A stretch of 7,166 bases of DNA from Bacteroidales bacterium (GCA_029938185.1 JAOZVK010000113.1:5537-12702); one strand, 5' to 3'; shown: positions 1-5,905, numbered from the stretch's first letter. Notes: generated by a model not told the origin, from the sequence alone. Numbers and translations are program-made.

Positions 1-240
1 TTGCTTTTTCGATTTCAGCCTCTTTTTTTAGTTCTTCTTCTTCTTTTTTTCTTGTTGCTTTTTCGATTTCAGCCTCTTTTTTTAGTTCTTCTTCTTCTTT
101 TTTTCTTGTTGCTTTTTCGATTTCAGCCTCTTTTTTTAGTTCTTCTTCTTCTTTTTTTCTTGTTGCTTTTTCGATTTCAGCCTCTTTTTTTAGTTCTTCT
201 TCTTCTTTTTTTCTTGTGGCTTTTTCGATTTCAGCCTCTT
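1..240. repeat. 54-bp tandem repeat, four perfect copies plus a partial fifth
   Basis: Units begin at 1, 55, 109 and 163 and read identically. A fifth partial unit starts at 217, carries one T-to-G change at 218, and diverges after about 24 bases. The period is 18 codons, so gain or loss of a unit keeps the reading frame of the minus-strand charged protein. The array continues to the window edge and may be longer. Perfect DNA identity between copies, including synonymous positions, points to recent expansion or ongoing homogenisation. Confidence 0.93.
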
Positions 241-391
241 TTCTACGTTCTTCCACTTCTATTCTGCGTTCTTCTGCATAAATTCTACGTTCTTCAGCGA
301 AAGTTTTCCGTTCTTCTTCCAAATTTTTTCTAAATTCTATTGATTGTGTTTGAATTAATTTTAATACACTTTCATAAGTTAATTTATCCAT
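1..391 (-). CDS. Highly charged coiled-coil or single-helix protein, N-terminal part (runs off window)
   Basis: The frame opens with ATG at 391 and stays open for 130 codons to the window edge, so the C-terminus is missing. The first 20 or so residues (MDKLTYESVLKLIQTQSIEF) look like a short ordinary helix. Residues 25-50 contain heptad-like units (FAEERRI, YAEERRI, EVEERRK). From residue 51 the 18-residue unit KEAEIEKATRKKEEEELK is repeated four times exactly, followed by a partial fifth copy. Almost every residue is Glu, Lys, Arg or Ala, so the chain should form a long coiled coil or an isolated charged helix. No signal peptide is visible, which suggests a cytoplasmic protein. I do not recognise the family. 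Some Bacteroidota proteins that begin with a similar charged helix end in a PD-(D/E)XK nuclease-like domain, but that part would lie outside the window and this is only a guess. The opposite-strand frame over the same bases is Leu/Phe-rich and is a shadow. Confidence 0.72.
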   Translation of the reverse strand, partial: MDKLTYESVLKLIQTQSIEFRKNLEEERKTFAEERRIYAEERRIEVEERRKEAEIEKATRKKEEEELKKEAEIEKATRKKEEEELKKEAEIEKATRKKEEEELKKEAEIEKATRKKEEEELKKEAEIEKA

Positions 392-456
392 CTTTTCTAA
401 TTTTTACAAAAAAATTCCTAATTATCACAAATATAATATTTTTTTTTGATATATGC

Positions 457-479
457 ATAGTTTTGAATTTCAAAACTAT
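457..479. terminator. Perfect 11-bp inverted repeat at the 3' end of the thioredoxin-like gene
   Basis: ATAGTTTTGAA (457-467) and TTCAAAACTAT (469-479) are exact reverse complements around one central base, and the right arm touches the stop codon of the minus-strand gene. In RNA this would fold into a stem of about 8-9 bp with a short loop. The T-run that would make a classical terminator follows on the plus strand (about 480-500), where no gene is seen. On the minus strand the stem is followed by mixed A/T sequence. It may be a transcript-end or 3'-protecting hairpin; terminator activity is inferred. Confidence 0.45.
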
Positions 480-1813
480 TATTTTTTATAATATTTTTTA
501 AGCATGCTTTCTGTTTCTTTTGAATTAGTCGGCTTTGCCAGTATTTTTTTTTCGTGATTAAGCAGATAAATTTTGGGAGTAAATTTTATATTATATTTTT
601 TTATTAATGGTGATTTTAGTCCAAACAAATCCGAAACATTAATCCAATTTAATGAATATTTTGAAACAATACTTTCCCACTCATCTTTATTAAAATCAAG
701 CGAAATAGCTATTACTTTTAGTCCCATTGGGTTATATTTGCTATATATTTTTTTAAGTTTGTCAATCATTCTAATACAATGCGTGCATTTTGTTCTCCAA
801 AAAAATAATAATATATATTCGGCTTCAACTTCTGATAATGTAATTAATGAAGATGATAATGACATTAATTGAAAATCTTGTGCAATGCTTCCAATCGCAT
901 TATTTTTTATATGCTTTATTACATTTTGTTTTTCTTTTGAGTTTATCTCAATAGCACATTGTTTGTTAAATGAATATTTTTTGAGTAACCAATCAAGAAT
1001 TTCAATATTTTCGTTTTTTTCAAATAATTCAAATATTTCATTTAATACAAAATCATTCATTTTTTTATTTACAGCTGCTTTTGTCATTAGCATATTAACA
1101 GCTTTTTTATATTGTTGTGTATTAGTATTTTTATAAAACTCATAAAAATAGGCTCTAATTTTAAGTGCAATAATAGGACTGCGAATTAATCTTGAATCGG
1201 AAAAATCTATATTATCGAAAAAATGTTTTTTTAAGAACTTTTTTTTATTAGTGTTTGCTTTATTATTTTTTGGAATTTGTTGAGCCAAAATATACTTTGT
1301 AAACAGTTTGTTTTTATTATTTTTAATAATAGTGTTTAGTTCCAAATATTTTTTTTGTTCAAGCTTATTTATTCTATTTAGTTTTTCCAAACTATCAAGT
1401 TTTGAATAACTTATTTTCCAAATTTGTGAATCAAAACTATTGATAATTTTAGTCGTTTTATAATACAATGTATTATCATCTGAATTTTTAAATTCTATTG
1501 TTTCATGTAATTTTAACAAATCTGCTTTAAACGAAATGTTTTTTTGCGTAAAAATTATATCAATAAAATACCCACTCGAAAATAATATTTTGTAAATACC
1601 TTGTTCACTATTTTTAGGCAAATTAAATATATAATTTTTATTATCAATTGATATTGCAGTATCTATAACTTGATTTTTATAGCCATAATATGACAATAAA
1701 TATGCTTTTGTACCATATGTATTATCAACACTTGCTTTTATTTTAAATGAAGTTTGCGAAAATACACCTTCTGTTGATAGTATTATTAAAAAAAGCAATA
1801 CTATTTTTTTCAT
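479..1813 (-). CDS. Secreted TlpA/ResA-like thioredoxin-fold protein with DUF4369-like N-terminal domain
   Basis: Starting from ATG at 1813 the product is 444 residues. It begins with a clear signal peptide (MKKIVLLFLIILSTEGVFSQ), so it should be exported to the periplasm or outer surface. Residues about 22-120 resemble DUF4369 (beta-rich, with the pattern YLLSYYG..., ID.....D, GIYKILF). A Lys-rich helical stretch of about 200 residues follows. The C-terminal 110 residues form the thioredoxin-like domain: LFFWRTKCTHC with the redox CxxC at 343-346, the strand KVIAISLD, and the cis-proline motif FTP near 413. Relatives act as periplasmic thiol-disulfide oxidoreductases; the partner here is unknown. 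The frame stays open upstream to an ATG at 1957, but that start would put 48 extra residues before the signal peptide, and most of those codons come from a dispersed repeat, so I prefer 1813. Its spacing from the upstream synthase gene suggests a separate unit. Confidence 0.85.
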   Translation of the reverse strand: MKKIVLLFLIILSTEGVFSQTSFKIKASVDNTYGTKAYLLSYYGYKNQVIDTAISIDNKNYIFNLPKNSEQGIYKILFSSGYFIDIIFTQKNISFKADLLKLHETIEFKNSDDNTLYYKTTKIINSFDSQIWKISYSKLDSLEKLNRINKLEQKKYLELNTIIKNNKNKLFTKYILAQQIPKNNKANTNKKKFLKKHFFDNIDFSDSRLIRSPIIALKIRAYFYEFYKNTNTQQYKKAVNMLMTKAAVNKKMNDFVLNEIFELFEKNENIEILDWLLKKYSFNKQCAIEINSKEKQNVIKHIKNNAIGSIAQDFQLMSLSSSLITLSEVEAEYILLFFWRTKCTHCIRMIDKLKKIYSKYNPMGLKVIAISLDFNKDEWESIVSKYSLNWINVSDLFGLKSPLIKKYNIKFTPKIYLLNHEKKILAKPTNSKETESMLKKYYKK

Positions 1814-1816
1814 TGA

Positions 1817-1917
1817 TAAGGTCTTCAACCTATTTAATGTGGCTTGAGCGTTCTTATAAACTACTGTCATATAGTTAATTAAAAATAAATGCCGAAAAAC
1901 TTTTGTTAGACTACTTA
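1817..1917 (+). repeat. Dispersed repeat, copy A (forward orientation)
   Basis: This copy starts with TAAGGTCTTCAACCT at 1817-1831, continues ATTTAATGTGGCTT, and ends with a conserved block at 1894-1917. The end block is the reverse complement of the blocks at 2141-2164 and 5802-5825, with 23 of 24 bases matching each. The palindromic end lies only three bases from the ATG of the thioredoxin-like gene, so the whole leader of that gene is repeat sequence. Orientation is opposite to the copies at 2141-2310 and 5802-5905. Confidence 0.8.
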
Positions 1918-1957
1918 TAGTTAGTATTTCTGTAAAATTCTTATTAATAGTATTCAT

Positions 1958-2307
1958 ATAATTGTGTATTAAGACATAAATTGCTCAAATTTATAAATGT
2001 AATAATTTGACAGGATTAACATGATTAACAGGATGTTTTAAACATGTAAATCTTGTCTAAATAATACTAAAGAAACTTATGACTTGTTTCAGTAGTTATA
2101 CAAATGTTTTTCTATATTTATTTCTTGCTAAATTACATATTAAGTAGGCTAACAAAAGTTTTTCAATATTTACTTATTCATAACTTTTTGATTAAATTGT
2201 CTTTATACTAATGCGTATGAAACTATAAATAGGTCGAAGACCTTAATTCTCATATTATTAAGATATTAATAGAATGTGCGTAAGCAACATTAAATAGGTC
2301 AAAGACC
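1958..2307. other. Spacer between synthase and thioredoxin-like genes
   Basis: No credible gene is present in this 350-bp stretch. It holds a short direct-repeat cluster (2012-2035), a degenerate repeat end block near 2091-2140, and most of repeat copy B. The degenerate block (AGTAGTTATACAAATGTTTT onward) matches the end block at 2142 onward at about three quarters of positions, which suggests an older insertion next to a younger one. The remaining bases are plain A/T-rich sequence. Confidence 0.6.
2012..2035. repeat. Short direct repeats AGGATTAAC / ATGATTAAC / AGGATG
   Basis: AGGATTAAC (2012-2020) is followed directly by ATGATTAAC (2021-2029) and AGGATG (2030-2035), a 9-bp period with one change in the second unit. 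Strings of the type CAGGATTAACAGGATTAAC are, in my experience, scattered in intergenic DNA of several Bacteroidota and other genomes. No function can be assigned. Confidence 0.5.
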
Positions 2308-2310
2308 TTA
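2141..2310 (-). repeat. Dispersed repeat, copy B, with two palindromic ends
   Basis: The conserved end block lies at 2141-2164. The copy then shows two successive palindromic ends: AGGTCGAAGACCTTA at 2231-2245 and AGGTCAAAGACCTTA at 2296-2310. The segment 2262-2310 aligns with 5858-5905 of copy C (both contain ATATTAATAGAATG, GCGTAAGC and ACATTAAA), so copy B looks like a partial tandem duplication of the palindromic end. The outermost TTA at 2308-2310 is, on the minus strand, the TAA stop codon of the synthase gene. Confidence 0.78.
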
Positions 2311-3855
2311 ATAAATATCCCAGTTTCCTTTTAAATAATATCTATAAAGAACAGGATTATGTACTTTATTGATTTCTATTGAGTCATTTTTTGGAAGACT
2401 CGGATAAATATTTTTTCCAAAAGAAGTCATCATTTTCATAGATTCTTTATTTATCCATTCTGTTTCGATATTATCAAAATCAATACTAAGCAAAGCTTTA
2501 TTAAGTTGTTTTTGATTAAGATGCTTCGAGCCAATTATCCAGCCCCATTCTCCAAGTGTAATAATTTGATTATGTATCGGTTTAGTTGTAAAACCTGCCA
2601 ACTTCATCGTATTATTAATACAAAGAAACGCTTTTGTAGCATAGTATGGACTTCCTGCCTGTGTAATTATAAATCCGTGAGTTTTTAAATTTTTATAGCA
2701 CAATTTATAAAATTCATAAGAATATAATCTGCCAAGCTCAACAGTTCTTGGGTCGGGCAAATCAATTATTATTAAATCGAAATATTTATTAGTTTTTTCG
2801 AGAAAATTATATCCATCCTGATTTATTATTGTAACCTTATCATTGTTTAATGCACCTTTATTTAGTTTTTTAATAATTTTATTTGACATACCAAGTTCCG
2901 TCATTGCAGGGTCAAGGTCAACTAATGTAATACTATTGACATTTGGGTATTTTAATATTTCTCTGACAGCACAGCCATCGCCTCCGCCAAGAACCAATAT
3001 ATCATAATGTGTTTTTGATAGTTGCATAACCGGATGTACCAAAGGTTCGTGATAAACAACTTCGTCGAGAGTGCTAAGTTGTTGATTACCGTTGATAAAC
3101 AACCAGTAATGGTCTTTCCATTGTGTAATAACAATTCGTTGATACTTACTTTGTTTTGTATAAACTATTTTATCTTTATATTTTTTTTGTTCACCAAACA
3201 AAATAATTGGTTTAGCCATAAAAAATCCTAAAACAATAAATACAGCAACAAGTGTCGAAAGGATCTTTACTTTGATTCGAGTTGTTTTATTTAAGTATTT
3301 CCAAAGAATAATAAATAGTGCAGTGGCTACCATAAAATTTACTGCACCTAAAACAAAAGGAGTATATGTTAATCCTAAAAAAGGAAGACCAACAAAAGCA
3401 AAAAATAATCCTCCAGCAAGACTGCCATAATAGTCTTTTTCGATAATAGAAGCGATATTAACTCTTAGCGACTCAAACTCATCGTTTAATCTTACGGCAA
3501 GAGGAATTTCCATTCCTATTAAAATACCTATAATTATGCTTAAACTATATATGATAAGTCCATGATATACTGAAAATGCTACAACAGAGTAGACAATCAA
3601 AGATGAATATGAAACTAATACTGATAGGGCAAATTCAATATAAATAAATTTTTGTATTAGATTGGTTTTTATATATCTACTAATACCACTACCTAAGCCC
3701 ATCGAAAAAAGCATGATGGAAACAATCATTGTCCATTGAAATACGGAATTGCCAAGAAAATAAGTAGCAAGTGTTGATAATATATATTCGGCTACAATAC
3801 CCGATAAGCCAGTTGCAAAAAGTGCAAGTTTTAAAATATTAGAACGTAGTTTCAA
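2308..3855 (-). CDS. Membrane-embedded spermidine synthase-like aminopropyltransferase
   Basis: The 515-residue product has two parts. Residues 1-216 contain about seven hydrophobic helices (roughly 8-28, 37-55, 70-92, 96-118, 144-160, 166-186, 197-216), including GLSGIVAEYILSTLATYFLG, typical of membrane-bound members of the family. Residues 235-445 are a spermidine synthase-type Rossmann domain: DE..YHE at 264-270, the nucleotide-binding GGGDG at 290-294, the acidic VDLDP at 312-316, and IDLPDP with the expected catalytic Asp at 365. The family transfers an aminopropyl group from decarboxylated S-adenosylmethionine to an amine. The acceptor here is unknown and the membrane domain suggests it may not be ordinary free putrescine. 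The start codon is TTG at 3855; no in-frame ATG lies between it and the upstream stop near 3885, and the next Met is residue 43, inside the second helix. No speD is seen in the window to supply the donor. The gene follows pspA, DUF4178 and a lipoprotein on the same strand. Confidence 0.88.
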   Translation of the reverse strand: MKLRSNILKLALFATGLSGIVAEYILSTLATYFLGNSVFQWTMIVSIMLFSMGLGSGISRYIKTNLIQKFIYIEFALSVLVSYSSLIVYSVVAFSVYHGLIIYSLSIIIGILIGMEIPLAVRLNDEFESLRVNIASIIEKDYYGSLAGGLFFAFVGLPFLGLTYTPFVLGAVNFMVATALFIILWKYLNKTTRIKVKILSTLVAVFIVLGFFMAKPIILFGEQKKYKDKIVYTKQSKYQRIVITQWKDHYWLFINGNQQLSTLDEVVYHEPLVHPVMQLSKTHYDILVLGGGDGCAVREILKYPNVNSITLVDLDPAMTELGMSNKIIKKLNKGALNNDKVTIINQDGYNFLEKTNKYFDLIIIDLPDPRTVELGRLYSYEFYKLCYKNLKTHGFIITQAGSPYYATKAFLCINNTMKLAGFTTKPIHNQIITLGEWGWIIGSKHLNQKQLNKALLSIDFDNIETEWINKESMKMMTSFGKNIYPSLPKNDSIEINKVHNPVLYRYYLKGNWDIY

Positions 3856-4285
3856 AGTTATGTAGAATAAAATGGTATATTTTTAATAATTTGTACTGGT
3901 TTGTTGCATATTGCCTGTTTAAAACTGTCGGTGTGGCTTCAATACCACGCCGACAGTAGGCGATTATGTTATTGATTTTCATTGCAATTTAAAACAACAT
4001 GCAATGCATAAGTAAGAATATGAAACATGTTTCAAACCACAACAATATTTTTAATAAATTTATACAAAAAATAAAAAACACCTAAAAATTAATAATTTAA
4101 CAAAAAAAAATCAAAACTCATTTTTACAAAAGAATTTTGACCTTTTTTATTCAAGGAAATATAAAAAATATGGGTTCATAAAGATTATTTACGCATAAAT
4201 TTATTTTTGCTTTTTAATTAATTGATAATCAATAATAATAAAATCATTTATGGTAGGCAATTTAAAAAGGCTCGAAGAGACAAAT
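3856..4285. other. Gene-free spacer between lipoprotein and synthase genes, with several palindromes
   Basis: No frame of convincing length or composition is present in these 430 bp, and I searched specifically for a small DUF350-type membrane protein, often found in such clusters, without success. The part nearer the synthase holds a GC-rich hairpin (3924-3957), CATTGCA/TGCAATG arms at 3980-3986 and 4000-4006, and a perfect 14-bp palindrome TGAAACATGTTTCA at 4021-4034. The part from about 4040 to 4285 is almost pure A/T with poly-A and poly-T tracts. Confidence 0.6.
3924..3957. terminator. GC-rich 13-bp hairpin between lipoprotein and synthase genes
   Basis: ACTGTCGGTGTGG (3924-3936) can pair with CCACGCCGACAGT (3945-3957) across an 8-base loop. 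On the plus strand the single irregular pair is a G-U wobble; on the minus strand it is a C-A mismatch. Read on the minus strand the stem is followed by TTTTAAA, so it could act as a weak terminator or processing stem after the lipoprotein gene and about 70 bases before the synthase start. The GC content stands out sharply from its surroundings. It could instead be a mobile palindromic element. Confidence 0.5.
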
Positions 4286-5026
4286 TTATTTACCTGAGCT
4301 ACTGCTTCTTGATCTACTTGAGCTGCTACGTCTTGAGCTTGAACGTGAACTTGAACTTGAGCGTGATACACGGCTATTAACTTTATTTCTAAAACTTTTG
4401 TTTGAAGCTTTTGAACTCCAACTAGAGCCTGAACGAGTAGATTTATTATATTTGCTATTTGTTCCATAAGCATAACTGCCACCTGTTTTGGCTCCATAAT
4501 ATGATCTTCCTGAATTTCTATAACTTGAGTTATATGTTCGGTACGATGAACGATAAGCGGGATAAGTAGCCATATGAAACATTGTGCTAATCATAGCATA
4601 TTTACCATAAAATTCCCAGAAACTATTTCCACCGCTATTATTCCAGCTACCATAATTTGAATTACCAACATAATTTGAATATCCAGGAGGTGCAATTGCT
4701 TTTTTTAGTTTTCCGTTACGTTTTGTCGCAACTTCCATTCCCATATTGTTATAATTCTTCATAAAATAAGTCTTTGAAACTTCGTACCACTTGGTAGTTG
4801 AATCTTTCAAAACACTGTCTTTTTCGATAATAACTTGATATTTATGTTTATAAGTTTTAAACATCGAACCATCAACATTCATATCATTTAATATAATTGT
4901 ATAGTTTTTTACATCTTTCAATGTTTTAGTCATATTATCAACAGGGCTTTTAACTATTTTTTCGCCACCACATGCAAATAACAATGTTGCAGCAAAAACT
5001 ATTAATAAATATTTTGTGTATTTCAT
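4286..5026 (-). CDS. Lipoprotein with Tyr/Gly-rich middle and Ser/Arg-rich tail (DUF4247-like layout)
   Basis: The 246-residue product starts with a lipoprotein signal: MKYTKYLLIVFAATLLFAC, with lipobox LFAC and lipidated Cys19, followed by GGEK. It should be anchored to the inner or outer membrane facing the periplasm or outside. Residues 30-110 form a probable globular part (NYTIILNDMNVDG, KYQVIIEKD, TTKWYEVSKTYFMKNYNNMGMEVA). Residues 112-163 hold an aromatic segment with APPGYSNYVGN and SFWEFYGKYAMISTMF. After that come Tyr/Ser/Gly/Arg-rich sequence and a tail of almost only Ser and Arg (220-244). The tail is basic and probably disordered; binding to an acidic surface, nucleic acid or phospholipid headgroups is possible but unproven. 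The layout recalls DUF4247 proteins found beside PspA and DUF4178, but I cannot confirm membership. The function is not established. An overlapping Gln/Val-rich frame at 4201-4497 is a shadow of the Ser/Arg codons. Confidence 0.8.
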   Translation of the reverse strand: MKYTKYLLIVFAATLLFACGGEKIVKSPVDNMTKTLKDVKNYTIILNDMNVDGSMFKTYKHKYQVIIEKDSVLKDSTTKWYEVSKTYFMKNYNNMGMEVATKRNGKLKKAIAPPGYSNYVGNSNYGSWNNSGGNSFWEFYGKYAMISTMFHMATYPAYRSSYRTYNSSYRNSGRSYYGAKTGGSYAYGTNSKYNKSTRSGSSWSSKASNKSFRNKVNSRVSRSSSSSRSSSRRSSSSRSRSSSSGK

Positions 5027-5229
5027 TGTTTAAGATTTAGTTAATTAAAAGTTTAAAAAAAAGCTTAAAATCTGATAGATTTTCAGGCTACCTGCGTAAG
5101 GTTGGACACTCTTGTTTTTCAAGTGGTTTTAACCATAAAGTTAAAGAGAACCTTTGCAGAACTTTGCGGTTAAAAAAAGCGTTTAACTTAAAACTGGTAG
5201 CCGACTTTCGTTCAATAATTGCCAACGAC
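5027..5229. other. Spacer between DUF4178 and lipoprotein genes, nested inverted repeats
   Basis: This 203-bp gap has no gene. An outer 7-bp inverted repeat GGCTACC (5086-5092) and GGTAGCC (5196-5202) encloses a larger imperfect one: TTAACCATAAAGTT (5129-5142) and AACTTTGCGGTTAA (5160-5173), with 12 of 14 positions complementary. On the minus strand the right arm reads AACCGCAAAGTT, and CTGCAAAGG follows, a wording that resembles CGCAAAGTT-type intergenic repeats I associate with Bacteroidota. It looks like a small palindromic repeat element about 117 bp long. Confidence 0.5.
5051..5083 (-). terminator. Weak intrinsic terminator candidate downstream of DUF4178 gene
   Basis: AAAATCT (5067-5073) and AGATTTT (5077-5083) are exact complements around GAT. 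On the minus strand the stem is followed by AAGC and then eight T residues (about 5055-5062). The stem has only one G-C pair, so it is weak, and it lies about 150 bases past the DUF4178 stop and just before the lipoprotein start. It may attenuate rather than stop transcription. Confidence 0.35.
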
Positions 5230-5769
5230 TTAACCAGGCAAAATATTTGAAATTTCGTATTCTTTTACAACAAATCCGTTTGAAGCATCAAATTCTCTTT
5301 CGCCCCATTGTTCAATAGTAAGTGTGTTTTTATCTAAATCATCATAGTATTCCCATGAAATAAATTCAGTCCATTCCGATTTTGTACTTACATTTCTATA
5401 AAATCCTGGCTCCTCTGAATCTTTAAAATATGATACACCATTAAATATAAGCTTTTTTGGAGGAAAGTCATGTTCGGCTATATATTCTGGTAAATCTTCG
5501 TCAATACTTCTTATTTTTACTTTTCTTGATACAGATATACTTAGCTTATCGTCGTCTTGTACATGCATGTATACAATATCATCTCCGCTATCTAATTTAA
5601 ATTCTCTTGTAAAATAATTATTTCCCCAATCATATTCGTACATTTCTTTTACAATCCATGTTTTAAGATCATAATCAAGCATAAAGCCTTCTCTTATATC
5701 AGTCAATTTTATGTCCAACGGATCATAATCTAATTTCTTTTTTTGTCCAAATAAATCTCTTAATCCCAT
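5230..5769 (-). CDS. DUF4178 family protein
   Basis: The ATG at 5769 gives 179 residues, normal for this family, with no signal peptide or membrane helix, so it is probably cytoplasmic. The family core is clear: FMLDYDLKTWIVKEMYEYDWGNNYFTREFKL at 29-59, then a beta-strand register DDIVYMHVQDDDKLSISVSRKV (63-84), and later GVSYFKDSEEPGFYRN (111-126) and FISWEYYDD (136-144). The protein is acidic and rich in Tyr and Trp, as expected of an all-beta fold. DUF4178 genes recur beside PspA, polyamine synthase and small membrane protein genes; the biochemical role is not known to me. A cytoplasmic adaptor or ligand-binding part of a membrane-stress complex is an inference from context. Its upstream leader is repeat copy C, whose end block stops 32 bases from the start codon. 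Confidence 0.85.
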   Translation of the reverse strand: MGLRDLFGQKKKLDYDPLDIKLTDIREGFMLDYDLKTWIVKEMYEYDWGNNYFTREFKLDSGDDIVYMHVQDDDKLSISVSRKVKIRSIDEDLPEYIAEHDFPPKKLIFNGVSYFKDSEEPGFYRNVSTKSEWTEFISWEYYDDLDKNTLTIEQWGEREFDASNGFVVKEYEISNILPG

Positions 5770-5801
5770 TTCAAATAGTTTTATTTTTTTAATATTTACA
5801 T

Positions 5802-5905
5802 TAAGTAGTCTTACAAAAGTTTTTCTACATTACTTTTTATTAAATTGCATGTTATTAGAATATTAATAGAATGCGTAAGCCACATTAAAAAGGTCGAAGA
5901 CCTTA
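5802..5905 (-). repeat. Dispersed repeat, copy C (complete unit)
   Basis: This is the cleanest unit, 104 bp long. The end block lies at 5802-5825, an A/T-rich middle contains ATATTAATAGAATG, then GCGTAAGCCACATT, and the palindromic end AGGTCGAAGACCTTA lies at 5891-5905. It shares the end block with copies A and B (23 of 24 bases with the copy A complement) and the palindromic end with copies A, B and the one at 6151. No coding potential, transposase or obvious target-site duplication is visible. Confidence 0.8.

Noticed and set aside
1..240. Possible CRISPR array
   Set aside because: The 54-bp units follow each other with no unique spacers and are in frame with a coding region, so this is a tandem coding repeat.
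1..333. Plus-strand frame of 110 codons, Leu/Phe-rich, with an 18-residue repeat
   Set aside because: It is the complement of the charged Glu/Lys repeat frame, starts at the window edge with TTG, and its composition is a by-product of GAA/AAA codons on the other strand.
573..1136. Two plus-strand frames of 99 and 83 codons opposite the thioredoxin-like gene
   Set aside because: They are antisense to well-supported coding sequence and look hydrophobic only because Lys and Asn codons read as Phe and Ile on the other strand.
1814..1957. N-terminal extension of the thioredoxin-like protein from ATG at 1957
   Set aside because: It would bury the signal peptide and consists mostly of dispersed repeat sequence, so ATG at 1813 is preferred.
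1817..2310. Insertion sequence with long terminal inverted repeats
   Set aside because: The enclosed DNA has no transposase frame and no target-site duplication that I can see; recorded as an inverted pair of repeats instead.
2506..3231. Short frames on both strands within the synthase gene
   Set aside because: They lie inside the conserved catalytic domain of the synthase and show no recognisable motif.
3856..4285. Hidden or broken DUF350 gene in the large spacer
   Set aside because: All frames are short and broken by stops, and no hydrophobic helix pattern of that family can be traced.
4201..4497. Minus-strand frame rich in Gln, Val and Ala overlapping the lipoprotein tail
   Set aside because: It lies within the lipoprotein gene in another frame and its composition is explained by shifted Ser/Arg codons; it has no domain or start signal of its own.
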